A stretch of DNA of 64,000 bases. Source: Rhizomys pruinosus (taxonomy: Eukaryota; Chordata; Mammalia; Rodentia; Spalacidae). Below are positions 1 to 9,654 of the stretch, in pieces. The notes under the pieces were generated by a model. That model did not search any database. It was not told the origin of the DNA and saw only the letters and a list, made by a program, of their open reading frames with translations. Each line of letters starts with the position of its first letter. Position 1 is the stretch's first letter. The position numbers were made by a program, and so were the translations under genes. The stretch spans positions 104,767-168,766 of the forward strand of contig VZQC01013971.1 in NCBI GenBank assembly GCA_009823505.1, written 5' to 3'.

Positions 1-320
1 ATTTCCACTCTGATTTTTGGTATTTCTTTCTGTCTGCCTGGTTTAGGATTCATTTGTTGCTGCCTCTCAATGTTTTTAGTTGCAGTGTTAAGTCATTTAT
101 TTGTGCTCTTTCTGTTTTCTTAATGTATGCACTTAGGGCTATGAATTTCCCTCTCAGGACTGCTTTTTTTTATTTACTGATGCTTGTGTATTTCATACAT
201 CATTTTCCAATTCAGTTCAGGCATATTTCCCCTTCTCTTCCTCCCATCCCACCCCACCCCATCCCAGATCATGCATTCTGCCATAACTGTCCTGCATCTT
301 TCTCTGGTTTTTTTTGTTAA
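1..320 (-). mobile_element. L1-like fragments
   Basis: Positions 1-165 resemble antisense L1 sequence (gctatgaatttccctctcag type). Positions 166-320 resemble the L1 3'-UTR-like segment seen again, same orientation, at 30430-30590 (shared ttctgccata and gtcctgcatctttctct words). Both are degenerate and lie in the TPR gene intron. Confidence 0.5.
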
Positions 321-631
321 AAAAAACTAAACCGCATGTTGAATTCCAAATACGTTTAGAGATTTTCACATTTTCCCTTTAATTTTTTATAATTACTCCT
401 AAAATATGAATATATTACCCTTCATCCATATACCACAATTTAAAAGTCTGAAACTCAGTTGTCAGTTACTTCTCGAGCCAATTCAGGGCTTTCACCTTAT
501 ACCCTCACCGTGGTGCTTTTAGATCCCAAGCAATGTCCTACGTAACATGGGCTTCAGCTTGCCCTTTCAACTAGGATATTGGTGAGAGAACAAATGAGCA
601 TACCATTCGACTTTTTTTCTTTTTTTTTTTT
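321..631. other. intronic sequence, nothing recognised
   Basis: AT-rich intronic DNA between two L1 fragments. It may be diverged L1 sequence. No exon-like frame is visible. Confidence 0.5.
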
Positions 632-1140
632 TGGTGACTGTGTTACTTCACCTAGCATAATGACCTATTCGAAGTTCCATACATTTACCTGCAAATTATG
701 ATGTCTTTTCTTGACTGCGCATAGAATTCCATTGGGATGATGACCACATTTTCTACTATGCCGTTAGTTGAGGGACACTTGGGTTGCCTTTCCAGCATCT
801 TTTGCCTATTGTTGAAGAGAGCTGCAATAAACATAGATTGCATGTATTTCTGCAAAAGGATGATTCTTGTTGGTATAAATACCAGGAGTGCTATGACTAG
901 GTCAAGTGGTAGCTCATTGTTTTAGTTTCTAAGAGTTCCTCTGCTTTTTCATGAGTTGCAACGACGTTATTTGCATTCCCACAGCAGGGATGAATGTTCC
1001 CCAAATCTTCCCCATAACCTCCCACTTTTAAGTAAATCTTTTGGTTTGTCCTGGATCATAGCCATCTTATCATAGTGAGATGGAAAATCGTAAGGTGAAT
1101 TTTTAATGTGCCTTTCCTTAATTATGATTATTATTAAAAA
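632..1140 (-). mobile_element. L1 fragment, ORF2 C-terminal region
   Basis: Reverse strand. It contains the antisense of the L1 ORF2 block around the conserved M-E-[FY]-Y motif (CATAGAATTCCATTGGG at about 720-736) and the upstream GAGAGCTGCAATAAACAT word. Frames are broken. Inserted antisense in the intron of the TPR gene. Confidence 0.8.
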
Positions 1141-1186
1141 AGTGGTTTTGAACACTTTTTAAGATGTTTCTCACTATCTTTACTTC

Positions 1187-1440
1187 CTGGAGAGATAGCC
1201 TAGTGGTTAAGAGCGCCAATTGCTCTTGCAGAGGATCTGGGTTCGATCCCCAGCACCCACATGGCGGCTGAGAACTGTCTGTAACTCCAATTCCAGGAGA
1301 ACTCCAGTTCCAGGGGAATGTGACACCCTCTTCTGACCTCCATGGCATTGCACGACACGGGTGTACAAACCTACATGCAGACAGTACATTCATACATGAA
1401 TAAAAAATAAATAAAATTTAAAAAAAAATTAAAAAAAAAA
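1187..1440 (+). mobile_element. B3-type SINE, 17-bp-duplication subfamily
   Basis: tRNA-derived head (ctggagagatagcctagtgg), B box GGTTCGATCCC, then the tandem aactccaattccaggag / aactccagttccagggg and the gcattgcacgacacgg tail block. An (AAATA)n tail follows. Three-prime A-rich tracts run into the next SINE. Confidence 0.9.
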
Positions 1441-1486
1441 GAAAATAAATAAAAATTTAAAAATAAAATAAAATAAAATAAAAAAT

Positions 1487-1669
1487 AAATGCATGGACTG
1501 CTGGGTATGGTGGCACACATCTTTAATCCCAACACTCAGGAGGCAGAAGCAGGTGGATCTCTGTGAGTTCAAAGCCAGCCTGGTCTACAGAGTGAGCGCC
1601 AGATCAACTAGGAAGGACTAAAGGGAAACCCTGTCTCAAAAAGACAAAAAAAAAAAAAATGTATGGACT
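1487..1669 (+). mobile_element. B1 SINE with TSD
   Basis: Element 1500-1656 is a full-length B1 (gctgggtatggtggcacac ... ccctgtctcaaaaa). The TSD aaatgcatggact (1487-1499) matches aaatgtatggact (1657-1669) at 12 of 13 positions. Confidence 0.93.
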
Positions 1670-1981
1670 ATGCGAAATGAACAAGCATGTCAGAAGCTGG
1701 TCCGAAATCAGGAAGGTCAAAGCCAGGACTTACAAGTCAAGCCAAAGTCTCTACCTGCAGCTAAGAACAGCAGCAGTCTTGCCATCCTGCTGCAGCACCA
1801 GGGTTTTCTAAACTCCTCTCAAGAATCTACACCCTGAACATGGGCTTCGAGAAGATGAAAACATAAATGTGTTTACAGGCTCTTGTTGACAACATAGCCA
1901 AATTTACCTAGCAAGAATGACAAATACCTCAGAAAATTAGTTTTGCTTTTCAGACCAGCAACTGACTGGTTAGTGCTTTTA
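1670..1981. other. intronic single-copy sequence
   Basis: No repeat or exon recognised. Confidence 0.5.
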
Positions 1982-2136
1982 TTTTTTTTTTGGTATTTTC
2001 GAGGCAGGGTCTCCTTTTAAGTCCCAGCTAGCCTGGAGCTCACTCTGTAGACCAGGCTGGCTTTGAACTCACAAAGATCCGCCTGCCTCTGCTTCCCAAG
2101 TGCTAAGATTAAAGGCGTGCACCACCACGCCCAGCT
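1982..2136 (-). mobile_element. B1 SINE
   Basis: Antisense B1: poly(T), gaggcagggtctcc, tgtagaccaggctggc, gattaaaggcgtgcaccacc. Confidence 0.93.
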
Positions 2137-2439
2137 GTCACTGCTGTCTTTTAAAATAGTCAGCAAGTCAACAGAAGTTTCATGGTTGGGAACTATTGCA
2201 CATTCCTTTCTTTCCAGATCACATGCTTTATACAGAAGCTAAAGATCAGGCAGTTTGTATCTGTGAGGTAGATCACATCCAGCCAAATGTAATCTACGTC
2301 AGAAAGTTCTGTCCTATCTTTTAAACAAATTGCAGCCATCTTCATTTTGATGTTCACATCTTCCAAGTCCATGATGAAGTGTGAATATTTTAGTCTTTGT
2401 TTTTATCAGCAAGTTAAAATTTCCCTCTCTCTTTCTTCC

Positions 2440-2632
2440 TTATAACTTTATTTTTATTTTGCACGTATGAGTTTTTTGCTTGAACATGTGACCTGTGTGT
2501 GCAATGCCCATGGAAGCCAGAAGGGGGCATTAGATCCCCTGGTACTGGAGTTAAGGCAGTTGTGAGCCACCATGTGGGAGCTGGGAACCAAACCTGCATC
2601 CTCTGCAAGAGCAACTAGTGCTCTTAACTGCA
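2440..2632 (-). mobile_element. B3-type SINE, older copy
   Basis: Antisense B3: gatcccctggtactggag, gccaccatgtgggagctggg, ctctgcaagagcaactagtg. It is diverged and lacks the 17-bp duplication. Confidence 0.85.
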
Positions 2633-2919
2633 GTCACTTTTCTTTTGCAACTTTTCATAGTACAAGAGTTTATATTCATTTTGTTATGGTTTAGACTGTT
2701 CCTTTGAAAATTCACTTATCTCTTCATTTGTTACTGTGTTTTATATGCAAGTTATTGATTACCTAATTTGTATTTTATCTTCTATCTGGTCTTTTGTGTT
2801 TTTCTTGTTACTTTTGCTGTTGTTTGATACAAGAATATGAGATTCTGGGTGGTGGGTAGTGGGAACACTTAATTCTAGCAAATATTTGACCATTGGCAGT
2901 GTCTAGAATTGCTGGCACC

Positions 2920-3225
2920 ATGCTATGCTTTGGACTCTATATGGCTCATGAGGCCCATGAGCTGAAGGCTCAGTCACCAGCCTCAGAGGCTGTTGGGAAG
3001 TGATAACAACTTCTAGGTTGGGAGTCTTGGTAGAAGGAAGTTAAGTCATGCGGGCATGTCCTGGAAGGAGATACTTGAACTCTGATGCATCCTCCCTCTC
3101 TGCTTCCCCGCATCCATGAAGTGAGCAGCCTCTACTGACACATGCCCCACTGTGATCTACTGTCAGGATGTAGGCCCAAAGCAACAAGGCCAAGGGACCA
3201 GGGTGTCAAACTCCGGAAACACTCT
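2920..3225 (+). mobile_element. LTR-like interspersed repeat
   Basis: It has the word order of a common mammalian LTR-like repeat: ggactctatatggctcatg, gctgaaggctcagtcaccag, ggaagttaagtcatg...gggcatgtcctggaagg, tgaagtgagcagcctc, aggcccaaagcaacaaggcc. Probably ERVL/MaLR-related; I cannot assign the family. Confidence 0.6.
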
Positions 3226-3503
3226 GCCAAAAGCAGATCTCTTCTCCCATTAATTTGACTATCCCAGGCATTGTTTCACATTGAAAGAAAATGGACTAAA
3301 CATGAAACAACAAAAGGCTAACTTATAGTTCTTCTTTTTCATGCAGACAGTGTACTTCTGTATCTGGGATCCAGTGTCTTCCTTCACTGTCTCCTTGGAA
3401 GGCGATTAGCCTTCGTTTTGAATTAGTAATAGAAGAATTTCAAATTCCTTCATAGCTGCCTATTAAAATATATTTAAATTATCATCATTTTTACATTTTA
3501 TAG

Positions 3504-3729
3504 GCCTGTGACTACTTCTCAAAGGCTCTAGAATTTAATCCGGAAAATGAATATGCTCTCATGAATCGAGGTGTTGCAAATACAATATTAGAGAAATATG
3601 AAGAAGCAAAGGAAGATTTTTCACGAGCAATTGAACGTTGTCCCCATTGGGCTGCATTGTATTTTAACAGAGCAAATTTCTATTTCTGCTTAAAGCAGTA
3701 TGAGCTAGCTGCAGAAGACCTTAGCAAAG
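3504..3729 (+). CDS. TTC6: internal coding exon of a TPR-repeat protein, probably TTC6
   Basis: This exon has an acceptor (polypyrimidine tract then TTTATAG, ending at 3503) and a donor (AAAG|GTATTT, intron starting at 3730). It is 226 nt long, starts in phase 0 and leaves one base of a split Ala codon. It encodes 75 residues beginning ACDYFSKALEFNPENEYALM. After the end of one TPR come a complete TPR (NEYALMNRGVAN through AIERCP) and most of the next (HWAALYFNRANF through AAEDLSK). The TPR signature positions (N/L-G-A, Y-x-x-A, A-[IL]-x-x-x-P) are in place. TPRs form helical-hairpin scaffolds for protein-protein contacts. There is no stop within the exon, and reading through the donor ends at 3818. 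The exon and family calls are firm. TTC6 is inferred from the C-terminal sequence and the long gene-free downstream flank; another TPR gene is possible. Confidence 0.85.
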
Positions 3730-3924
3730 GTATTTCATGTAATTATTTTGATAATATAAATGTTAATGTGTTTAATTTCAGACTGCAAAGGAAGAAAGTC
3801 ATCAGGTATTTTGCTTAGATAGAATCAAAATATGTATAGCATGTCTTTAAAGATTCGTTTATGTTCTATCTTAACTCAAAGCTTTTGTAAGCTGAATTAT
3901 AGGAAAGTATTAGAAAGTTACATA

Positions 3925-4193
3925 CAATTTCAGTCTTTTTTTAAAATTTTTATTTGTTCTTGTATGTGTATGAATGTACTGTCTGCATGCAGGCTGGTGC
4001 ACCCGTGTCGTGCAATGCCGCGGAGGTCAGAAGAGGGTGTCAGATTCCCCTGGAACTGGAGTTAAAGATGGTTCTCAGCCACCATGTGGGTGCTGGGGAT
4101 CGAACCCGGGTCCTCTGCAAGAGCAGTTGGTCAGCTCTTAACCGCTAGGCCATCTCTCCAGCCCATCTCTCCAGCCCCCAATGTCAATCTTTT
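3925..4193 (-). mobile_element. B3-type SINE with TSD and duplicated 5' end
   Basis: Element 3940-4178, young (B-box complement ggggatcgaacccggg intact), without the 17-bp duplication. TSD caatttcagtctttt (3925-3939) versus caatgtcaatctttt (4179-4193). The element's 5' terminal 13 bp (catctctccagcc on the + strand) occur twice, at 4151-4163 and 4164-4176. Confidence 0.9.
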
Positions 4194-4737
4194 AAAGAAA
4201 GACATCGTACTATTATTTCCAAATTTTTCCTAGAAACATTCTTTTTTTTTTTTTTTTTTTGGTATGGATTTTCAGGTTAAGCTGGATTCTCACCTCTTTT
4301 TTCTGGCCTTTTTCCAGGGTAAATATTTAAAGCTATAAATTTGCTTCTATGAACTTCTTTGACTGCACTTCAACACGTTTTGAAATGTGTAACTTTTTTT
4401 AAAGAAGCACTCAGATTTATTCCATGAGCAAAGAAAAATATACTTCATTGTTCCCAGAGGCAGCTGTATATAGAACAAAGGGCGACTTGCAAAATGTGCC
4501 AGGTCATTGGCTCCGAGCACCTATGAGCATCTTCTCCTCGTGTAGTTCACATGCGGGGGAGGAGCATCCAGGTCCCAGAGGCCCAGAGCACCCCTACTGA
4601 AGTTACCACACCTTTTCATGTAATGAATACTGTGTGACCCCCGTGCACACAGATGAGTGCCAGGAGGGTTAAGAAAGGAAATTGCCAGAGGGGAGACTTT
4701 TTCTCAAATGCATAAAAAAAGACAGAGAGAGACTAAG
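4194..4737. other. intronic sequence with poly(T) tract
   Basis: A pure T run at about 4238-4262 is followed by diverged sequence that may be an old antisense retroposon. The rest is unassigned. Confidence 0.4.
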
Positions 4738-4863
4738 ACAGGTATGTTGGCACACACCTCTAATCACGGCTACAGGGAGGCTGAGGTAGGAGACTCACTT
4801 GAGTGCAGGAGTTCAAGGACAGTCTAGGCAACACAGTGAACCACTGTCTCAAAAAAAAAAATA
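4738..4863 (+). mobile_element. old B1/PB1-like SINE
   Basis: Diverged Alu-like monomer: ggtatgttggcacacacctc, gggaggctgaggtaggag, caggagttcaaggacag, aaccactgtctcaaaaa. Confidence 0.75.
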
Positions 4864-5054
4864 ATGCAAGTTACAACTAAGTTGTTTACACATCCTTAAA
4901 AATACCCTATAGGAAGAAACATTCGGTATTTAAAATTGAATTATTACATTTTAAGAAAATGTTTTCAAACAATTACTATCGAAGATTTGTAAACTTAATT
5001 GAAAAAACGTGTTTGCATCTAACATATCTAGACTGATTTATTTTTCTTTTGCAG

Positions 5055-5191
5055 CCGTGTCTTTGAAACCTGATGAAGCTGTAATGTATAACCTCCGAGC
5101 ACAAGTTCTTGGCAAAATAGGATTGATTGAAGAAGCCATGGCTGACTACAACCAAGCACTTGACCTCGAAGAATATGCCTCAAATAAATGA
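5055..5191 (+). CDS. TTC6: terminal coding exon of the TPR-repeat protein (probably TTC6)
   Basis: The acceptor is TTTTCTTTTGCAG, ending at 5054. The first two bases complete the Ala codon left open by the upstream exon, so the splice is in frame. Forty-four further codons follow to the TGA at 5189-5191. The residues (VSLKPDEAVMYNLRAQVLGK through ALDLEE) finish the second TPR and give a third complete one (DEAVMYNLRAQVLGKIGLIEEAMADYNQALDLE). A short tail, YASNK, ends the protein. The intron therefore splits the second TPR, and together the two exons give 120 residues with three TPRs. An AATAAA at 5183-5188 overlaps the last codons and stop. I see no further canonical AATAAA in the next several hundred bases, so the polyadenylation site is uncertain. 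Family call firm, gene name probable. Confidence 0.85.
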
Positions 5192-5530
5192 TTACATAGA
5201 CCATTGTGGCTTCTATAGTAGAATAAGTAGCATTTCTTCCTGAAATTGAAATATATTTATTCTTTAGAAACTTAGTTCATATTTGTTTTTGTATTTAGTG
5301 TAGTTTTCTATATAACCACTTATATATTTAAAAAATGTTTATGTTAAAGAAAAAACACAAAAAAAGAAAAAAATGTTTATGTTGTTTATTGATTACAAAA
5401 CTTTTCTACCATTCCAAATGTGGAAATATTTTAGTAGTTGAATTTCTTCACTGATTCAAGGTTTAAATGGGAGTGGTTCACAAAGACCATTAATGCCTAA
5501 GACATTTCCATCAATGTAAAAGAAAATCCT
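5192..5530 (+). other. probable 3' UTR of the TPR gene (end not determined)
   Basis: This AT-rich sequence follows the TGA. It contains an A-rich insertion between 15-bp direct repeats (5331-5345 and 5369-5383). No canonical AATAAA is visible apart from the one overlapping the stop codon, so the 3' boundary is arbitrary. Confidence 0.4.
5331..5383. repeat. A-rich insertion between 15-bp direct repeats
   Basis: aaaaatgtttatgtt occurs at 5331-5345 and 5369-5383. The 23 bases between are A-rich (only two G and two C). This looks like a retro-insertion reduced to its A tail, or a slipped duplication. Confidence 0.7.
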
Positions 5531-5856
5531 CTGAAAATAGTGTCCTATGATTTTAGAAAAGCTGTTTCATCAGTTTCTAATCAGACATATTCATTCAACA
5601 ATATCCAGGCCCAAAACTACTATTTACATTTCTTCTCCCCTACTGTAAGCATTGTGCATACCAGCCTGTTTTTTTTTTTTTTTTTTTTTCTGGTACTCAA
5701 TATCTTCCAACACATAGGTGTGTTTCTTTTTCCCATGCTGCTTGCCTTTCAGGAGAACACTGGAAAGGATGTTGAGCATCCTGTTTACCTGAGAAAATCT
5801 CCTCTTCTAATTCTGATTTCATAAATGTATAAGTAAATGATGAATATTTTATTATG
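5531..5856. other. intergenic sequence with poly(T)
   Basis: Single-copy-looking sequence. T run at 5669-5689. No gene signal. Confidence 0.5.
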
Positions 5857-6062
5857 GGGCCAGAGAGATGGTTCATCAGTTAAGAATACTGGCTATTCTT
5901 TCAGAGGACCTGGGTCCAATTCCCAGCACTCACATGGTGGCCAACAACTATCTGTAACTCCAGCTCCAAGAGATCCAACACCCTCTTCTGACTTCTATGG
6001 GCATTGCATGAGATGGATGCACTCACATACATGCAGGCAATATACTCATACAAAGAAAATAA
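5857..6062 (+). mobile_element. B3-type SINE, older copy
   Basis: ggggccagagagatggttca, B-box relic, taactccagctccaagagat, ccctcttctgacttctatgg, acatgcaggcaatatactca. No 17-bp duplication. Confidence 0.88.
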
Positions 6063-6568
6063 AAATAATAATATATAAATATTAATATAAATACCATACA
6101 CTCACACACTTAAAAATAATCAGTAAAGTAACTGAATACAGTGTGGACATTAGAAACCCGAAGTCTCAGGGAAGAACAAGGATTTTGTTAGGAACTGAGT
6201 TAGAGGCAATTTATGTTATGTTCTGTCAAAGAATTTGGCTTCCTGAGAATGTGACTGAGGTGGAATTCAAAAGTACTGGGCTAATTTGTTTGGCAGAGCA
6301 AATTTCAAGGCAGGATAGCATTCAGGCTGAGGAATGGTTACTGTTCACTGCCTTTATCCAGTCTACAATGAGAGAGGAGTAAGTGGAGCATAAGGAAATG
6401 AAAAATCTGCAGTTTGGTCAGGAAAGAAGTTTGAGCAAAATTAAAGACACAGACAAGGTGAGTATGAAGAAAACAGCAAGAATTTTTAAAGAGATTGGTG
6501 TTTTTAAATAGAAGCTTTGTGCGTTAACCCATCCAACAATGGCTCAAATTTGTGAAAACACAAATACA
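6063..6568. other. intergenic sequence, possible decayed repeat
   Basis: AT-rich SINE tail, then a stretch (6140-6480) with a short open frame that matches no protein I know. It could be decayed repeat internal sequence. Confidence 0.3.
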
Positions 6569-7156
6569 CTTGAAAGGAGAGAGCCTCAGCTGACAGTGCC
6601 AGCACATGGCTCCTGCTGTGAAATGGAACTAGAGAAGTGCCTTCCCAGGTCGTCCTTGAAGGGAGAGAGCCTCAGCTGAGAGTGCAACCTCATGGCTCCT
6701 GCTATGAAATGGATCTAGAGAAGTGCCTTCCCAGGTCGTCCTTGAAGGGAGAGAGCCTCAGCTGAGAGTACAACCTCATGGCTCCTGCTATGAAATGGAT
6801 CTAGAGAAGTGCCTTCCCAGGTCGTCCTTGAAGGCACACAGAGGCCAGCACATGGCTCCTGCTGTGAAATGGATCTAGAGAAGCGCCTTCCCAGGTCATC
6901 CTTGAAGGCACACAGAGGCCAGCACATGGCTCCTGCTGTAAAATGGATCTAGAGAAATGCCTTCCCAGGTCGTCCTTGAAGGCCCACAGAGGCCAGCACA
7001 TGGCTCCTGCTGTAAAATGGATCTAGAGAAGTGCCTTCCCAGGTTGTCCTTGAAGGGAGAGGGCCTCAGCTGAGAGGGCCAGCACATGGCTCCTGCTGTG
7101 AAATGGCACCCAGAGAAGTGCCTTCCCAGGTCGTCCTTGAAGGCACACAGAGGCCA
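6569..7156. repeat. minisatellite, seven units with two linker types
   Basis: The core starting catggctcctgct begins at 6605, 6691, 6777, 6851, 6925, 6999 and 7085. Spacing is 86, 86, 74, 74, 74 and 86 bp. Each core runs through aatgg..ctagagaagtgcc, ttcccaggtcgtccttgaag. The 86-bp units use linker A (ggagagagcctcagctgaga), the 74-bp units linker B (cacacagaggccag). Linker order along the array, including the one before unit 1 and after unit 7, is A-A-A-B-B-B-A-B. Both unit lengths are 3n+2, so open frames across it shift from unit to unit. Confidence 0.97.
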
Positions 7157-7227
7157 CTTGAACTGTGGTCTGAGAATTACTCTGGCAGCAGAGCTTGGCA
7201 ATACGAATCACATGGCCTGTTCTATAG

Positions 7228-7420
7228 CCATACAAAATACACTGACTGTTCTTGCAGAGGTCCTGGGTTCAGTTCCCAGCACCACATTGGTAGCTACCAA
7301 CTGTCTGCCATTCCAGTTCCTGGGGATTTGACAGCCTCTTCTGACCTCCTTGGGTACTGCACAACATGGATGCACCTACCTATATGCAGGCAATATACTC
7401 ATACACATAAAATTTTAAAA
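7228..7420 (+). mobile_element. 5'-truncated B3-type SINE
   Basis: Starts at ctgttcttgcagaggtcctg and continues through the B3 body to tatgcaggcaatatactca. The tRNA-like 5' head is missing. Confidence 0.85.
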
Positions 7421-7492
7421 ATATATAAATGTATATTAATGTAAATACTGTAGTTGTTCATATTAAATTTTGAAGACCATTTTACTTCACAT

Positions 7493-7572
7493 TTTTTGGT
7501 CTTTTTGAGACAGGGTCTCCTTGTACCCCAACTTGGCCTAGAACTCCCCATGTAGACCAGGCTGGCCATCCA
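7493..7572 (-). mobile_element. B1 fragment
   Basis: ctttttgagacagggtctcc ... gtagaccaggctggcc. The element's 5' half is missing. Confidence 0.85.
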
Positions 7573-8734
7573 AGGAGAGGCCTGTCTGGTTGGAAACAGT
7601 CTGCGTACAGGGAGAAGAGGGTGCTGCTAACCTCATCAATGATAGCCTTAGCAGGTGGGGGGGGTCAGACCTCACTTTAGAACTTTTACTTCTTTGAAAA
7701 TATCAAGATCAAGATTGGCAAGGCCTCTGATAAAAAAGTAATCACTGAAAATGTCTCAGCATATCTATCAACTTTATGACACAAATTGTAATAGAGAAAG
7801 GAGACTTGGGAGACCGGTTTATACTGATGATGCTCATAACTTTATAACAATTACTTAAAAGTAGTAGGTCATTAGGTGGAATAAGTACTATTTATATTCT
7901 GAATATAAATATACCCCTTAAATCTTATTTCAAATGAGTAAAAAAACTAGACAAGTCTATGTTACTACATAGCTTGTCACATAGCCCTTTGAAGTATATG
8001 ATTGTAAGACCTGAGGAAAGACCCTAATGGTCTTTTATTGTATAATCAGCTTTCTGTAACTTAATTTAACTTGAATTATATTTAAAGGAATTAAAAGTAG
8101 TTGGAAATCAGCTCACTATTCTATTGCAGTCTGACTTATAAAGTTGTGGAGTAGTATTCTTTTTTTAAGAGAGTTTGTGATAATCATGACGTTCTGAATT
8201 TATTAGAATGGGAGACCACCATTGAAACCATTTTCATTATAAGCCAGAGGCACATTTCTTTTTTGATTTTGGAAAGAAAGGTAATAATTTTAGTATCTTA
8301 AATTATTTTATTACATAAAAATTAAAGATGAACTCTTTCTTTGAAAATGGCAGGCCAATGATTTTTTTAGTCTTGGAGACCTAGTTAGAACATTTATAAG
8401 TTCTCTAGTAAAACTGTGCCGTTGAAATGTTGGGCATTTAAGCACAACTTTTCTGAGTATGATTTACATTGCATAATGCACGAGTTGGGTGATAGCTCTG
8501 CAGTGTAAGTCTCATCTCCACAGTCTACCAGCCTCTCTAGTTTAACATCTCCCACTTTCAATTCTTGAGCCCTCTGCTTCCTATATTGGATCTTTAATGG
8601 TGAGTAAACGTGGTGGGGGAGAAGCATAAGAAATGAAACTCCTTGACGGTCCAAGGAATACGTTTAATATACTAGACCTTTCCTGAAGTATGGCTGAGAA
8701 TATTGTTTTTTTTTTTTCAGAGAATTTTCTTTCT
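7573..8734. other. intergenic, single-copy appearance
   Basis: No repeat or gene recognised. AT-rich with scattered short frames only. Confidence 0.5.
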
Positions 8735-8899
8735 TTTTTGGGGGGGCGGTGTCTTTTTGAGACAGAGTCTCCCTGTAGCCCCAGCTGGACTGGAATTCAC
8801 TATGTAGACCAGGCTAGTCTTCTCTTGAACTCACAGAGATTCACCTGCCTCTGCCTCCCCAGTGCTGGGATTAAGGGTGTGCGCCACCACTCCCGGAAC
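8735..8899 (-). mobile_element. B1 SINE
   Basis: ctttttgagacagagtctcc, atgtagaccaggctagtctt, gggattaagggtgtgcgcca. It abuts the next B3 copy. Confidence 0.92.
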
Positions 8900-9130
8900 A
8901 TTTTTTAAATGTACTATTTTATGTGTACGAGTGTTTTATCTGCATGTATGTAAGTGTACCACATGCATGCAACATGCATGTAATACCCCACAGAGGTCAG
9001 AAGAGGGTGTCAGATCCCCTGGAACTGGAGTTACAGCCAGTTGTTAGCTTCACATGGGTGCTGAGAATCAAACTTGGGTCCTCTGGAAGAACAGCAAGTG
9101 TTCTTAATCACTGAACCATTTCTCCAGCCC
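8900..9130 (-). mobile_element. B3-type SINE, older copy
   Basis: gaggtcagaagagggtgtca, gatcccctggaactggagtt, cacatgggtgctgagaatca, accatttctccagcccc. Confidence 0.88.
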
Positions 9131-9285
9131 CAGAATTTTCATTTAGAGTTTCTGAAACTCTGATTTCTTTACTATTGGGAATATGGGAGTAAGAAGTGTT
9201 CGTTTTACATGAATGTTAGCGAGTTAATACAGTGGCATTGGGAGAGGGAGACAGGAGAAAGGAACAACTGGAAATTCCTTTAAAA

Positions 9286-9557
9286 CATTACATTAGGGAT
9301 GGAGAGATGGCTCAGCGGTTAAGGGTGCAGACTGCTTCTGCAGAGGACCAGCGTTTGATTCGCAGCACCCATATAGTGGCTAAGAACCATCTTTAAGCTG
9401 GGCGTGGTGGTGCACGCCTTTAATCCTAGCACCTAAGAGGCAGAGGCAGGTGGATCTCTGTGAGTTCAAGACCAGCCTGGTCTACAGAGTGAGTTCCAGG
9501 CTGGCTGGGGCTCCAGGGAGACCCTATCTCAAAAACAAACAAAACCCATTATATTAG
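9286..9557 (+). mobile_element. chimeric B3-B1 dimeric SINE, copy 1
   Basis: A B3 head (gggatggagagatggctcag, 9296 on) runs to ctaagaaccatctttaa (ending 9396). It joins directly to a complete B1 (gctgggcgtggtggtgcacg, 9397 on) ending in an A-rich tail at about 9546. There is no A tail at the junction. TSD cattacattag (9286-9296) versus cattatattag (9547-9557) surrounds the whole composite, which argues for one insertion event. Confidence 0.88.
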
Positions 9558-9654
9558 AAGATACAGCTATGTCACATAACAAAACTAAAAAAAAATAAAT
9601 CACAAGAATCTTAGCCATAAATCTTATGACTTTGGGGACTATGTTAGTAAGCTT

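Larger units (their letters stand above)
3730..5054 (+). other. last intron of the TPR gene
   Basis: This 1,325-bp GT-AG intron joins the two TPR exons with preserved frame. It holds a B3-type SINE (3940-4178, antisense to the gene), a 28-nt poly(T) run near 4238-4262 and an old B1-like SINE (4738-4863, sense). The rest looks single-copy. Confidence 0.8.

Noticed and set aside
6569..7156. CRISPR-like alternation of repeat and spacer
   Set aside because: The 'spacers' are only two recurring linkers, the repeats are far too long, and the genome is mammalian.
6715..7444. Repetitive open frames over the minisatellite
   Set aside because: They follow the tandem units, change frame because unit lengths are 3n+2, and have no start context or splice support.
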